This document shows, one piece after another, positions 10,845 to 25,348 of a stretch of DNA of 64,000 nucleotides. The notes under the pieces were generated by a model. The model worked only from the letters and a program-made list of their open reading frames with translations. It had not been told where the DNA came from and did no database searches. Position numbers and translations under genes: made by a program. Origin of the DNA: Phoronis australis (lineage: Eukaryota > Phoronida > Phoronidae); NCBI GenBank assembly GCA_002633005.1, contig NMRA01000006.1:976427-1040426 (forward strand), written 5' to 3'. Numbering within the stretch: the stretch's first letter is position 1; every line of letters begins with the position of its first letter.

Positions 10845-12704
10845 ATTCCCCAAGAAGCATACCGTTGTGGTGTACTCGTGGCTGCGATTCAACGCTTTGC
10901 GTTGCTCTTGTTATCGTGCTCGGATAATTTGCAATTGTATAATTTACGCGCGCATTCAATCCACAGTCTACATATCTGCCAATCCGTGCGTATAGAGCAC
11001 ACGTATGGAGTGGACGGTCCATAGACAAGTGCAACACGAAACAAAAGGAGGCATCTGTATGCAGTATTTAGAGGTACAATGCATTCCAATATATATCAAT
11101 TCTGATAACGTCACCTAGTTTATATCAACTAAACCGACTGAATCTATGTTTCTGTCAAAGGGAGCATGCACAGAATCGATGACATCAGGAGAGATGTGTC
11201 ATACATTGTGCCCGCGTGGAAACAAACATCGAGTGCGAGAGAATCCCGAGAAGAATAAATGCTGTCAAAGTCTACGCCCGGACGACTGCATTTCGCATTG
11301 CCCAGCTCGAGACAGGGGATTTGCATACGTTTCTATTGATGAAAGAATGACACTCGTGAGTTATGGATGAGACCCCGCTACACTTGCTTAATAAAAGTTA
11401 GCCAAGTAATGCGAGTGTATTACAGTTATACGAGCGTATTACAGTCTTGCAATATTTTACAAGTATTATCTCTGTACCTATCACATATAAGTAACTGTGT
11501 AAATGTTCTTACAGGCTTTGCAGCGCCTAAGTTAAGTTATGATTGGTAACACCAAATTACTGAGAAAATTTACCAGGCAATCATGCATCCGTTTTCGATG
11601 TCGAGGCTCAAAAATATTACCGAACATAAAATTTGTTCTTGAAAATAAATATCAGGATTGACTTTTATTTTCTATATAAGTAGCAATGCATTCCACATGA
11701 TTATCTGTAACACACACTTGCAGCCATCTCTGAGACATGTGCACAAACGCAAGTTAGGTTAAACATCATAGAAATAAGCTATTCTTAAATACTTTAAACT
11801 ATTCACTTCACTTCTCTACAATGGTGTGTGTGAACTTGGAGTTCTGCTTAAATTCAATATGACGTATGAGTGAACATAGGATTATATGTTCATTTAAGTA
11901 ATAAGGCGAAAGTTTTTACTCTTTTAAAAAATTTTGTCTTATGTTTATACTATTATCGCCCAATTTCCGGAACCTGTGTCTCAGAATCGTAGGAATATGC
12001 AAATGGTTAATAAAGTATTGTTTGGAAAGATCCCCAATAGCTGAAAAACAATATAGTTGTCTAAAGTTCACGTTTTTGTAAAAATGTGATTTGTTTAGTA
12101 CAGTGCAATGTTTAAAGGTGAAGGTGCCATTATTGGGTTGAGTTACGTAACTGTTACAAGTTGACGCAAAAAGGATCTTGAGATTAAAAATTCCAGCTTA
12201 AGCACATGACGACTTGCAAGTGCACACAGTTTCAGGGTAGCTAAGTAGTTGAACTATAATTCGACAAAAGATTTGCGTTATTGTCAAGTCGACAGTTCCA
12301 TGGCGGTCTCGTAGAACGACGCGATGTTAGCACAGAAATCCTATTCGTAAAACCCAATTATGAGAAGAAACAGAATATCTTTAGCCAAATGATGGATTGT
12401 GTATCCCTTTCCGTGTTTGTTGTCTGCAATGGGGATAAAAAGAGAAGGTTTCGATCACTAGCAAGAGGGTTGCTAGCCCTACCTGCAGGTCCCAAGTGAA
12501 TGCTGGTAAAAACATTCCCGAATCAGTTGATGGATTTTCTTATTTATTTTGAAAATGGCACCAATTTCAAAAAAAAACAGAACAGAGCCACCCATGCGTT
12601 TTTCATCACGATGCACGTTGCTTTTATCATGATATTCGATAAGCAAGTTTATGTTAACACAGTTTTTTGAAATATTCACTGCCATTTTTGTGATTCTACT
12701 TAAC
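10845..12704 (+). repeat. Array unit 1 (B-C/D-E-F-A-G)
   Basis: Complete unit. B starts at 10845, C at 11147, E near 11520, TATA at 11671-11680, A near 12246 and G near 12595. Module F holds one copy of the ttccggaacctgtgtc block. Confidence 0.8.
11671..11680 (+). promoter_or_regulatory. Conserved TATA box, first of six
   Basis: tctatataag lies in module F followed by a strongly conserved block (gcaatgcattccacatgatt, then acacacttgcag). The same motif stands at 14911-14920, 17278-17287, 19381-19390 (last base changed), 21418-21427 and 24360-24369. Sequence between motif copies is more diverged than the motif neighbourhood. It could drive a transcript from each unit; no transcript can be shown from sequence alone. 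Confidence 0.4.
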
Positions 12705-13411
12705 ACCCAAAGAAGCATACCGTTGTGGTGCTCTCGTAGCTGCGATTCAACGCTTTGCGTTGCTCTTGTTATCGTACTCGGTTATTTTGCAACTGCATAA
12801 TTTACGCGCGCATTCAATCCAGAGTCTACATATCTGCCAATCCGTGCATATAGAGCACACGTATGGAGTGGACGGTCCATAGACACTTGCAACACGAAAC
12901 ATAACGAGGCATCTGTATGAAGTCTTTAGAGATTCGTTGCACTCCATTATACATTTATTCTAGGAACGTTACCAGGTGTATATCAACTAAACCGACTGAA
13001 CCTATGTTTCTGTCAAAGGGAACATGCACAGATTCGATGACTTCAGGCAAGAGATGTGGTATACATTGTCCCTCGCATGGCAACAAACATCGAGCGCCAA
13101 AGTATCCCGAGGAGAATACAAGCTGTCAAAGTCTACGCCCTAACGACGCCATTTCGCATTGCCCAGCTCGAGACAGCGGACTTGTATACGTTCATATTGT
13201 TGAAAGGATAACACCCATGAGTTATGGATGAGCCCCACACATACTTGCTTAATAAAGGTTAGCGAAGTAATACGAGTGTATTACAGTAATAGGAGCCACT
13301 TATACGTTTTTCTTCACGATTCGCGTTGCTTTTATCATGATATTCGATAAGTATTTTTATGTTAGTATCGTTTTTTGAAATATTCAGTGCCCTTTTTGTG
13401 ATCCCACTTAA
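12705..13411 (+). repeat. Array unit 2, short (B-C/D-G)
   Basis: Lacks most of E and all of F and A. Module G (13300-13411) joins directly after the start of E. C starts at 13003. Confidence 0.75.
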
Positions 13412-14084
13412 ACCCCAGGAAGCATACCGTTGTGGTGCACTCGGGGCTGCGATTCAACGCCCTACGTTGCTTTTATTATCGTACTCGGCTTTTTTGCAAT
13501 TGTGTCATTTACGCGTGTTTTGAATCCACAGTCTACGTATCCGCCTATCCGTGCGTGTAGAACATACGTGTGGAGTGGATGGTCCATAGACAAGTGCAAC
13601 ACGAAACAAAAGAAGGCTTTTGTATGCAGAATTTAGAGGTTCGTTGCATTTCATTATACATTAATTGTGATAACGTCAACTAGTTTATAACAACTAAACC
13701 GACTGAATCTATGTTTCTGTCAAAGGGAGAATGCACAGATTCGATGACTTCACATAAGAGATGTGGCATACATTGTGCCCCGCACGGCAACAAACATCGA
13801 GCGCGAGAGTATCCCGAGGAGAATATATGCTGTCAAAGTCTACGCCCGGACGACGGCATTTCGCATTGGCCGGCTCGAAACAGAAGACCTACATACGTTT
13901 ATACTGAAGAAAGAATAACACCCGTGAGTTATGGATGAGACCCCAACACTCTTGCTTAATAAAGGTTAGCCACCTATACGTTTTTCATCACGATTAGCGT
14001 TGCTTTCATCATGATATTCGATAGGCATTTTTATGTTGGCACTGTTTTTTGAAATATCCATTGACATTTTTGTGATTCCACTTA
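13412..14084 (+). repeat. Array unit 3, short (B-C/D-G)
   Basis: Same short form as the preceding unit, with B more diverged. C starts at 13711 and G near 13975. Confidence 0.75.
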
Positions 14085-16189
14085 ACACCCCAAGAAGCAT
14101 ACCGATGTGGTGCACCCGTAGCTGCGATTTAACGATTTGCGTTGCTCTTCTTATAGTACTCGGCTTTTTAAAATTGCATAATTTACGCATGCATTGAATC
14201 AGCAGTCTACGTATCCGCCTATCCGTGCGTATAGAGCATACGTATGGAGTGGACGGTCCATAGACAAGTGCAACACGAAACAAAAAGAGACTTCTGTATG
14301 CAGTATTTAGAGGTTCAATGCATTCCAATATATATTAATTCTGATAACGTCACCTAGTTTATATCTACTAAGCCTACTGAACCTATGTTTCTGTCAAAGG
14401 GAGCATGCACACATTCGATGACTTCAGGAGAGATGTGTCATACATTGTGCCCCGCCTGGCAACAAACATCGAGTGCAAGAGAATCCCGAGGAGAATATAT
14501 GCTGTCAAAGTCAACACCCGGACGACGGCATTTCGTATTGCCCAGCTCGAGATAGAGGATTTGCATACATTTATATTGATGAAAGAATGACACCCGTGAG
14601 TTATTAATGAGACCCCCACACACTTGCTTAATACAGGTTAGCCAAGTAACGCGAGCGTATTGCAGTTATACGAGCGTAGTACATTCTTGCAACATTTTAC
14701 AGATATTATCTCTGTACCTAACAGTTATAAGTAACTGTGTAAATGTTCTTACAGGCTTTGCAGCGCCTAAGTTAAGTTATGATTGGTAACACCAAATTAC
14801 TGAGAAAATTTAGCAGGCAATCATTCGTCTGTTTTCGATGTCGAGGATCAAAAATGTTACCGAAGATAAAATTTGTTCTTGGAAATAAATATCAGGATTG
14901 ACTATTATTTTCTATATAAGTAGCAATGCATTCCACATGATTATCTGTAACACACACTTGCAGCCATCTCTGAGCATGTGCACAAACGCAAGTTAGCTTA
15001 AAAATCATCGAAATAAGCTATTCTTAAATAGTTTAAACTATTCATTACAATTCTCTGCAATTGTATCTTTGTTGTGTGTGAACTTTAGACTTCTGGTTAA
15101 TTTCAATATCGCGCATGCGTGAACATAGGATTAAATGTTCATTTAAGTAATAAGGAGAAAGTTTTTATTCTTGGTAAATAATTTTTCTTATTTTTCTTAT
15201 ACTATTATCGCCCAATTTCCGGAACATGTGTCTCAGAATCGTAGGAATTTGTAAATGGTTAATAAACCATTGTTTGGAAAGATCCCCAATAGCTGAAAAA
15301 CTATATAGTTGTCTGAAGTTCACATTTTTATAAACATGTGATTTGCTTTAGTACAGTGCAATTTTTTTCAAAGTGAACGAGCCATTTTTGGAGTGAAAAT
15401 TCCTAAGTATTACAAGTTGATGCAAATGTGATCTTGAGACTAAGGATTCCAGCTAAATTATCGACCATTTTCCGGAACCTGTGTCACAGAATTGGAGGAA
15501 TATGTGAATGGTTAATAAATTATTGTTATGAGAAATCCCAATAGCTTGAAATCAATATAGTTGTCTAAAGTTCACATTTTTATAAACATGTGATTTGCTT
15601 TAGTACAGTGCAACTTTTTAAAGGTGAACTTGCCATTATTGGGGTGAAGTCACCTAACTGTTACAAGATGACGCAAATAAGATCTTGAGATCAAAAATTC
15701 CATCTTAAGCACGTGACGACTTGTAAGTGCACACAGTAGTTGAACTATCATTCGACAAAAGATTTGCGTTATTGTCAAGTCGACCGTTCCATGGCGGTCT
15801 CGTGGGACGACGCGATGTTAGCACAGAAATCCTATTCGTAAAACCCAATTCTGAGATGAACAGAATATCTTTAGCCAAATGCTGGATTGTGAATCCCTTT
15901 CCGTGTTTGTTGTCTCCAATGGGGATAAAAATAGAAGGTTTCGATCACTAGCAAGAGGGTTGCTAGCCCTACCAGCAGGCCCCAAGTGAATGCTGGTAAA
16001 AACATTTCCGAATTAGTTGATGGATTTTCTTATTTATTTTGAAAATGGCACCAATTTTCAAAAAAAAAAACAAACAGAACAGAGCCAGATATTCGTTTTT
16101 CATCACGATGCGCATTGCTTTTATCATGATATTCGATCAGCAAGTTTGTGTTAACACTGTTTTTGAAATATTCATTGCCGACTGAACCT
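14085..16189 (+). repeat. Array unit 4 (B-C/D-E-F-F'-A-G)
   Basis: TATA at 14911-14920. The ttccggaacctgtgtc block is duplicated in tandem (near 15217 and 15471, ~255 bp apart). Module G ends abruptly at 16180, fused to the next C module without B. Confidence 0.8.
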
Positions 16190-18553
16190 ATGTTTCTGTC
16201 AAAGGGAACATGCACAGATTCGATAACTTCAGGCAAGAGATGTGGTATACATTGTGCCCCGTATGGCACCAAACATCGAGCGCTAGAGTATCTCGAGAAG
16301 ATTATATGCTGTCAAAGTCTACGCCCGGACGACGGCATTTCGCATTGCCCTGCTCAGGACTGAGGACTTGCATACGTTTATACTGAAGAAAGAATAACAC
16401 CCGTGATTCATGGATGAGACCCCTACCGAGCATGAAAGTAACCCGACGAGAATATATGCTGTCAAGGTCTACGCCCGGACTACGGCATTTCGCTTTGCCC
16501 TGCTCAAGACTGAGGACTTGCATACGTTTATACTGAAGAAAGAATAACACCCGTGATTTATGGATGAGACCCCTACCGAGCATGAAAGTATCCCGACGAG
16601 AATATATGCTGTCAAGGTCTACGCCCGGACTACGGCATTTCGCATTGCCCTGCTCAAGACTGAGGACTTGCATACGCTTATACTGAAGAAAGAATATCAC
16701 CCGTGATTAATGGATGAGACCCCTACCGAACATTAGAGTATCCCGACGAGAATATATGCTGTCAAGGTCTACGCCCGGACGACGGCATTTCACATTGCCC
16801 AGCTCAAGACTGAGGACCTCCTTGATACTGATGAAAGGATGACACTCGTGAGTTATAGATGAGGCTCCCACAAACTTGCTGAATAAAGGTTCGTAGCCAA
16901 GTAATGCGAACGTATTACAGTAATTCGAGCGTATTACAGTTTTTAAATATTTTACAGATATTATCTCTGTAGGTACCAGTTATAAGTAACAGTGTAAATA
17001 TTATTACAGGCTTGGCAACGCCTAAGTTAAGGTAATGCGAGCGTATTACAGTCTTGGAATATTTTACAGACATTATCTCTGTAGGTAACAGTTATAAATA
17101 ACAGTGTAAATGTTCTTACAGGCTTTGCAGCGCCTAAGTTAAGTTATGATTGGTAACACCAAATTGTTGAGAAAATTTAGCAAGCAATCATTCGTCTGTT
17201 TTCGATGTCAAGGCTCAAAAATGTTACCGAAGATAAAATTTGTTCTTGGAAATAATTATCAGAATTGACTTTTATTTTCTATATAAGTAGCAATGCATTC
17301 CACATGATTATCTGTAACACACACTTGCAGTCATCTCTGAGGCATGTGCACAAACGCAAGTTAGGTTGAAAATCATCGAAATAAGCTATTCTTAAATAGT
17401 TTAAACTATTCATTACAATTGTCTGCAATGGTATCTTTGTTGTGTGTGAACTTTAGACTTCTGCTTAATTTCAATATCGCGCATGCGTGAACATAGGATT
17501 AAATGTTCATTTAAGTAATAAGGCGAAAGTTTTTATTCTTGGTAAATAATTTTTCTTATTTTTCTTATACTATTATCGCCCAATTTCCGGAACCTGTGTA
17601 TCAGAATCGTAGGAATAAGTAAATGGTTAATAAGGTTTTGTTTGGAAAGATCCCCAATAGCTAAAAAACTATATAGTTGTCTAAAGTTCACATTTTTATA
17701 AACATGTGATTTGCTTTAGTACAATGAAAGTTTTTCAAAGTGAACGAGCCATTTTTGGAGTGAAAATTCCTAAATATTACAAGTTGATGCAAATGCGATC
17801 TTGAGATTAAGAATTCCAGCTATATTATCGCCCATTTCCCGGAACCTGTGTCACAGAATCGGAGGAATATGTGAATCGTTAATAAACTATTGTTTTGAAA
17901 AATCCCAATAGCTTAAAATCAATATAGTTGTCTAAAGTTCACATTTTTATAAACATGTGATTCGCTTTAGTATAGTGCAACTTTTTAAATGTGAACGTGC
18001 AATTATTGGGGTGAAGTCACCTAACTGCTACAAGTTGACGCAAATAGGATCTTGAGATTAAGGATTCCAGCTTAAGCACGTGACGACTTGCAAGTGCACA
18101 CAGTAGTTGAACTATCATTCGACAAAAGATTTGCGTTATTGTCAAGTCGACCGTTCCACGGCGGTTCCGTGGGACGACGCGATGTTAGCACAGAAATCCT
18201 ATTCGTAAAACCCAATTCTGAGATGAACACAATATCTTTAACCAAATGCTGGATTGTGAATCCCTTTCCGTGTTTGTTGTCTCCAATGGGGATAAAAATA
18301 GAAGGTTTCGATCACTAGCAAGAGGGTTGCTAGCCCTACCAGCAGGCCCCAAGTGAATGCTGGTAAAACATTTCCGAATCAGTTGATGGATTTTCTTATT
18401 TATTTTGAAAATGGCACCAGTTTTCAAAAAAAAAACAAACAGAACAGAGCCAGATATTCGTTTTTCATCACGATGCGCATTGCTTTTATCATGATATTCG
18501 ATCAGCAAGTTTGTGTTAACACTGTTTTTGAAATATTCATTGCCGAATGAACC
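16190..18553 (+). repeat. Array unit 5 (C/D-D-D-D-E-F-F'-A-G)
   Basis: No B module. D is amplified to four copies. The E module is partly duplicated (near 16880 and 17030). TATA at 17278-17287, and the same internal F duplication as in unit 4. Confidence 0.8.
16303..16830 (+). repeat. ~150 bp minisatellite, 4 copies
   Basis: Copies of the D module starting near 16303, 16456, 16608 and 16750, each with gctgtcaaggtctacgcccg and gatgagacccctaccgagca. Confidence 0.85.
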
Positions 18554-20514
18554 TATGTTTCTGTCAAAGGGAACATGCACAGATTCGATAACTTCAGGCA
18601 AGAGATGTGGTATACATTGTGCCCCGTATGGCACCAAACATCGAGCGCTAGAGTATCTCGAGAAGATTATATGCTGTCAAAGTCTACGCCCGGACGACGG
18701 CATTTCGCATTGCCCTGCTCAGGACTGAGGACTTGCATACGTTTATACTGAAGAAAGAATATCACCCGTGATTTATGGATGAAACCCCTACCGAGCATGA
18801 AAGTATCCCGACGAGAATATATGCTGTCAAGGTCTACGCCCGGACTACGGCATTTCGCCTTGCCATGCTCAAGACTAAGGACTTGCATACGTGTATACTG
18901 AAGAAAGAATAACACCCGTGATTTATGGATGAGACCCCTACCGAGCATGAAAATATCCCGACGAGAATATATGCTGTCAAGGTCTACGCCCGGACTACGG
19001 CATTTCGCATTGCCCTGCTCAAGACTGAGGACCTGCTTGATACTGATGAAAGGATGACACTCGTGAGCTATAGATGAGTCTCCCACAATCTTGCTGAGTA
19101 AAGGTTCGTAGGAAAGTAATGCAAACGTATTACAGTAATTCGAGCGTATTTCAGTTTTGAAATATTTTACAGATATTATCTCTGTAGGTAACAGCTATAA
19201 GTAACAGTGTAAATGTTCTTACAGGCTTTGCAGCGCCTAAGCTAAGTTATGATTGGTAACACCAAATTGCTGAGAAAATTTAGCAGGCAATCATTCGTGT
19301 GTTTTCGATGTCGAGGCTCAAAAATGTTACCGAAGATAAAAATTTTTCTTGGAAATAAATATCAGGATTGACTTTTATTTTCTATATAAATAGCAATGCA
19401 TTCCACATGATTATCTGTAACACACACTTGCAGCGATCTCTGAGGCATGTGCACAAACGCAAGTTAGGTTGAAAATCATCGAAATAAGCTATTCTTAAAT
19501 AGTTTAAACTATTCATTACAATTGTCTGTAATGGTATCTTTGTTGTGTGTGAACTTTAGACTTCTGGTTAATTTCAATATCGCGCATGCGTGAACATAGG
19601 ATTAAATGTTTATTTAAGTAATAAGGCGAAAGTTTTTATTCTTGGTAAATAATTTTTCTTATGTTTATACTATTATCGTCCAATTTCCGGAGCCTGTGTC
19701 TCAGAATCGTAGGAATATGTAAATGGTTAATAAACTTTTGTTTAGAAAGATCCCCAATAGCTAAAAAACTCTATAGTTGTCTAAAGTTCACATTTTTATA
19801 AACATGTGATTTGCTTTAGTACAATGAAAGTTTTTCAACGTGAACGAGCCATTTTTGGAGTGAAAATTCCTAAATGTTACAAGTTGATGCAAATGCGATC
19901 TTTAGATTAAGAATTCCAGCTATATTATCGCCCATTTTTCGGAACCTGTGTCACAGAATCGGAGGAATATGTGAATCGTTAATAAACTATTGTTTTGAAA
20001 AATCCCAATAGCTTAAAATCAATATAGTTGTCTAAAGTTCACATTTTTATAACCATGTGATTGGCTTTAGTATAGTGCAACTTTTTAAAGGTGAACGTGC
20101 CATTATTGGGGTGAAGTCACCTAACTGCTACAAGTTGACGCAAATAGGATCTTGAGATTAAGAATTCCAGCTTAAGTACGTGACGACTTTCAAGTGCACA
20201 CAGTAGTTGAACTATCATTCGACAAAAGATTTGCGTTATTGTCAAGTCGACCGTTCCACGGCGGTCCCGTGGGACGACGCGATGTTAGCACAGAAATCCT
20301 ATTCGTAAAACCCAATTCTGAGATGAACACAATATCTTTAGCCAACTGCTGGATTGTGAATCCCTTTCCGTGTTTGTTGTCTCCAATGGGGATAAAAAGA
20401 GAAGGTTTCCATCACTAGCAAGAGGGTTGCTAGCCCTACCTGCAGGTCCCAAGTGAATGCTGGTAAAAACATTTCAGTTGATGGATTTTCTTATTTATTT
20501 TGAAAATGGCACCA
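18554..20514 (+). repeat. Array unit 6 (C/D-D-D-E-F-F'-A)
   Basis: Close sister of unit 5. The TATA reads tctatataaa at 19381-19390. Module A breaks off at 20514 (caccaattt) and is joined directly to D repeats. Confidence 0.8.
18670..19060 (+). repeat. ~150 bp minisatellite, 3 copies
   Basis: Same D module as at 16.3 kb, starts near 18670, 18825 and 18975. Confidence 0.85.
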
Positions 20515-22436
20515 ATTTGCATACGTTTATGCTGAATAAAGAATAACACCCGTGATTTATGGATTAGACCCCTACCGAGCATGAAAGTATCCCGACGAGA
20601 ATATATGCTGTCAAGGTCTACGCTCGGACCACGGCATTTCGCATTGCCCTGCTCAACACTGAGGACTTGCATACGTTTATACTGAAGAAAGAATAACACC
20701 CGTGATTTATGGATGAGACTCCTACCGAGCATGAAAGTATCCCGTCGAGAATATATGCTGTCAAGGTCTACGCCCGGACTACGGCCTTTCGCATTGCCCT
20801 GCTCAAGACTGAGGAGTTGCATACGTTTATACTGAAGAAAGTATATCACCCGTGATTTATGGATGAGACCCCTACCGAGCATGAGAGTATCCCGACGAGA
20901 ATATATGCTGTCAAGGTCTACGCCCGGACGACGGCATTTCACCTTGCCCAAATCGAGACTGAAGACCTGCTTGATACTGATGAAAGGATGACACTCGTGA
21001 GTTATAGATGAGGCTCCCACAAACTTGCTGAATAAAGGTTCGTAGCCAAGTAATGCAAACGTATTACAGTAATTCGAGCGTATTACAGTTTTGAAATATT
21101 TTACAGATATTATCTCTGTAGGTAACAGTTATAAGTAACAGTGTAAATGTTATTACAGGCTTGGCAACGCCTAAGTTAAGGTATTGCGAGCGTATTACAG
21201 TTCTGGGATATTTTACAGATATTATCTCTGTAGGTAACAGTTATAAGTAACAGTGTAAATGTTCTTACAGGCTTCTCCTAAGTTAGGTATGATTGGTAAC
21301 ACGGACTGAGAAAATTTAGCAGGCAATCATGCGTCCGTTTGCTTTGTCGAGGCTCAAAACCTGTTACCCAAGACAAGGTTTGTTCTTGGAAACAAATTTC
21401 AGGATTGACTTTTATTTTCTATATAAGTAGCAATGCATTCCACATCATTATCTGTAACACACACTTGCAGCCATCTCTGAGACATGTGCACAAACGCAAG
21501 TTAGGTTAAACATCATAGAAATAAGCTATTCTTAAATACTTTAAACTATTCACTACACTTCTCTACAATGCTGTGTGTGAACTTGGAGTTCTGCATAATT
21601 TCAATATGACGTATGAGTGAACATAGGATTATACGTTCATTTAAGTAATAAAGCGAAAGTTTTTGCTCTTGGTGAATAATTTTTCTTATGTTTGTACTAT
21701 TATCGCCCATTTTTCTGAACCTTTGTCTCAGAGTCGTTGGAATATGTAAATGGTTAATAAACTATTGTTTGAAAAGATCCCCAACAGCTGAAAAACAGTA
21801 CAGTTGTCTAAAGTTCACATTTTTATAAACATGTGATTTGCTTTAGTACAGTGCAACATTTTAAAAGTGAACGTGCCATTATTGGAGTGAAGTTACCTAA
21901 CTGTTACAAATTGACGCAAAAAGGATCTTGAAATTAAGAATTCCAGCTTAAGCACGTGACGACTTGCAAGTGCACACAGTAGTTGAACTATCATTCGACA
22001 AAAGATTTACGTTATTGTCAAGTCGACCGTTCCATGGCGGTCTCGTGGGGCGACGCGATGTTAGCACAGAAATCCTATTCGTAAAACCCAATTCTGAGAT
22101 GAAAAGAATATCTTTAGCCAAATGCTGAATTGTGAAGCCCTTTCCGTGTTTGTTGTCTCCAATGGGGATAAAAAGAGAAGGTTTCGATCACAAGTACGAG
22201 GATTGCTTGCACTGCCCGCAGGCAATAAGTGAGTGCTGGTAAAAAATATTCCCGAATGAGTTGATGGATTTTCTTATTTATTTTGAAATTGGCACCAATT
22301 TTCAAAAACAAAGAGAACAGAGCCAGCTAATCGTTTTTCATCACGATGCACGTTGCTTTTATCATGATATTCGATAAGCAAGTTTATTTTAACACTATTT
22401 TTTGAAAAATTCAAAACCATTTTTGTGATTCCACTT
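20515..22436 (+). repeat. Array unit 7 (D-D-D-E-F-A-G)
   Basis: Begins inside the D minisatellite. TATA at 21418-21427. Only one ttccggaacctgtgtc-type block, as in unit 1. Confidence 0.8.
20517..20990 (+). repeat. ~150 bp minisatellite, about 3 copies
   Basis: D module copies starting near 20600, 20753 and 20905 with a partial copy before them. Confidence 0.85.
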
Positions 22437-23127
22437 AACACCCAAAGAAGCATACCGTTTTGGTGCACTCGTGGCTACGATTCAACGCTTTGCGTTGCTC
22501 TTGTTATCATACTCGGATATTTTGCAATTGCATAATTTACACGTGCATTCAATCCACAGTCTACATATCTTCCAATCCGTGCGTGTAGAGCACATGTATG
22601 GAGTAGAATGCTAATAGACCAGTGCAACACGAAACATAACGAGCCATATGCATGAAGTCTTTAGAGGTTCATTGCACTCCATTATACTTTTATTCTAGGA
22701 ACGTTACCAGGTGTATATCAACTAAACCGACTGAATCTATGTTTCTGTCATAGTTAGCAGGCAAAGATTCGATGACTTCAGGCAAGAGATAGCGCATACA
22801 TTGGCCCCAGCGTGGCAACAAACATCGAGCGCGAGAGTATCCCGAGGAGAATATACGCTATCAAAGTCTACGCCCGGACGACGGCATTTCGCATTGTCCA
22901 CCTCGAGACGATTTGCATACGTTTATACTGAAGAAAGAATAACACGCGTGAGTTATGGATGAGACCCACACACACTTGCTTAATAAAGGTTAGAGAAGTA
23001 ATACGCGCGTATTACAGTAATACGTGCCGCCTATACTTTTTTCATCACGATTCGCGTTGCTCTCATCATGATATTCGATAAGCCGCTATTTTTTGAAATA
23101 TCAGCTGCCATTTTTGTGATTCCACTT
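22437..23127 (+). repeat. Array unit 8, short (B-C/D-G)
   Basis: Short form like units 2 and 3, showing that the short form occurs on both sides of the long units. Confidence 0.75.
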
Positions 23128-25348
23128 AACACCCCAAGAAGCATACCGTTGTGGTGCACTCGTAGCTGCCATTCAACGCTTTGCGTTGCTCTTGTTATCG
23201 TACTCGGATATTTTGCAATTGCATAATTTACACGTGCATTCCATCCACAGTCAACATATCTTCCAATCCGTGCGTGTAGAGCACACGTATGGAGTAGACT
23301 GCTAATAGACAAGTGCAACACGAAACATAACGAGGCATCTGTATGAAGTCTTCAGGGGTTCATTGCACTCCATTATACATTTATTCTAGGAACGTTACCA
23401 GGTGTATATCAACTAAACCGACTGGTCCTATGCTTCTGTCAACGGGAGCATGTAATGATTCGAAGACTTCAGGCAAGAGATGTGGCGTACATTGTGTCCC
23501 GCATGGCAACAAACATCGAGCGCGAGAGTATCTCGAGAAGTATATTTGCTGTCAAAGTCTACGCCCGGACGACGGCATTTCGAATTGCCCTTCTCAAGAC
23601 TGAGGACTTGCATACGTTTATAGTGAAGAAAGAATAACACCCGTGATTTATGGATGAGACCCCTACCGAGCATGAAAGTATCCCGACGAGAATATATGCT
23701 GTCAGGGTCTACGCCCGGACTACGGCATTTCGCATTGCCCTGCTCAAGACTGAGGACTTGCATACGCTTATACTGAAGAAAGAATACCACCCGTGATTTA
23801 TGGATGAGACCCCTACCGAGCATGAGAGTATCCCGACGAGAATATATGCTGTCAAGGTCTACGCCCGGACGACGGCATTTCACCTTGCCCAACTCGAAAC
23901 TGAGGACCTGCTTGATACTGATGAAAGGATGACACTCGTGAGTTATAGATGAGGCTCCCACAAACTTGCTGAATAAAGGTTCGTAGCCAAGTAATGCAAA
24001 CGTATTACAGTAATTCGAGCGTATTACAGTTTTGAAATATTTTACAGATATTATCTCTGTAGGTAACAGTTATAAGTAACTGTGTAAATGTTATTACAGG
24101 CTTGGCAACGCCTAAGTTAAGGTAATGCGTGCGTATTACAGTTCTGGGATATTCTACAGATATTATCTCTGTAGGTAACAGTTATAAGTAACAATGTAAA
24201 TGTTCTTACAGGCTTCTCCTAAGTTAGGTATGATTGGTAACACGGACTGAGAAAATTTAGCAGGCAATCATGCGTCCGTTTACTTTGTCGAGGCTCAAAA
24301 CCTGTTACCCAAGACAAGGTTTGTTCTTGGAAACAAATTTCAGGATTGACTTTTATTTTCTATATAAGTAGCATTGCATTCCACATGGTTATTGGTAACA
24401 CACACTTGCAGCCATCTCTGAGGCATGTGCACAAGCGCAAGTTAGGTTGAAAATCATTGAAAGTAGCTATTCTCAAGTAGTTTGAACTATTCATTGGCCT
24501 TCTCTAGAATGGTACCTTTGTTGTGTGTGAACTTGGAATTCTGCTTAATTTCAATATCGCGTATATGTGAACATAGAATTAAATGTTCATTCACGTAATC
24601 AGGCGGAAGGTTTTGCTCCTTGTAAATAATTTTTCTTATTTTTAGCCTATTATCGCCCCTTTCACGGAACCTGTGGTACAGAATCGGAGGAATATCAGAA
24701 TGGTTAATAAACTATTGTTTTCAAAGATCCCCAGTCGCTGAAGTAACAATATAGTTGGCTAAAGTTTACATTTTTCATCATTATGTGTTTCGTTTAGTAC
24801 AGTGCAATTTTTTCAAGGTGAACGTGCCGGTATTAGAGTGAAGTTTCCTAATTATTACAAGTAAAGGTGATCTTGAGAATATGAAGAATTCCAGCTTAGA
24901 ACTATCATTCGACAAAAGAGTTGCGTTATTGTGAAGTCGACCATTCCATGGCGGTCTCGTGGGATGACGCGTTGTTGGCTCTAAAATCCTATTCGTAAAA
25001 CCATTTTCTGAGTTGAACAAAATCTCTTTAACCATATGCTGGATTTTGAAGCAATTTCCGTGTTGGTTATGTCCAATGGGGATAAAAAGAGAACTTTTGG
25101 ATCACTAGCATGAGTGTTGCCAGCCCTGCCGGCAGGCCCCATGTGAATGCTGGTAAAAAATATTCTCAAATCTATCGATGGATTTTCTTTTTTTGAAAAT
25201 GCCACCAATTTTCAAGAAAAAAACAGAGCAGAGCCACTTATGCGCTTTTCATCACGATGCGCCATGCTTATGTCTTGATATTCGATGAGCATGTTTTTGT
25301 TAGCACTGTTTTTTGAAATATTCATTGCCATTTTTGTGATTCCACTTA
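23128..25348 (+). repeat. Array unit 9 (B-C/D-D-D-E-F-A-G)
   Basis: Complete unit with D amplified. TATA at 24360-24369. Modules F and A are more diverged than in units 4-7. Confidence 0.8.
23548..23930 (+). repeat. ~150 bp minisatellite, 3 copies
   Basis: D module copies starting near 23548, 23695 and 23845. Confidence 0.85.

Noticed and set aside
12110-12140. Third copy of the TTAA-AGGCGAAGG transposon end (tttaaaggtgaaggtgcc)
   Set aside because: The resemblance ends after 18 bases, and the word belongs to array module F, where other copies differ.
16303-16830. CRISPR-like array
   Set aside because: Units are ~150 bp and similar throughout, with no short repeat alternating with unique spacers; this is a eukaryotic minisatellite.
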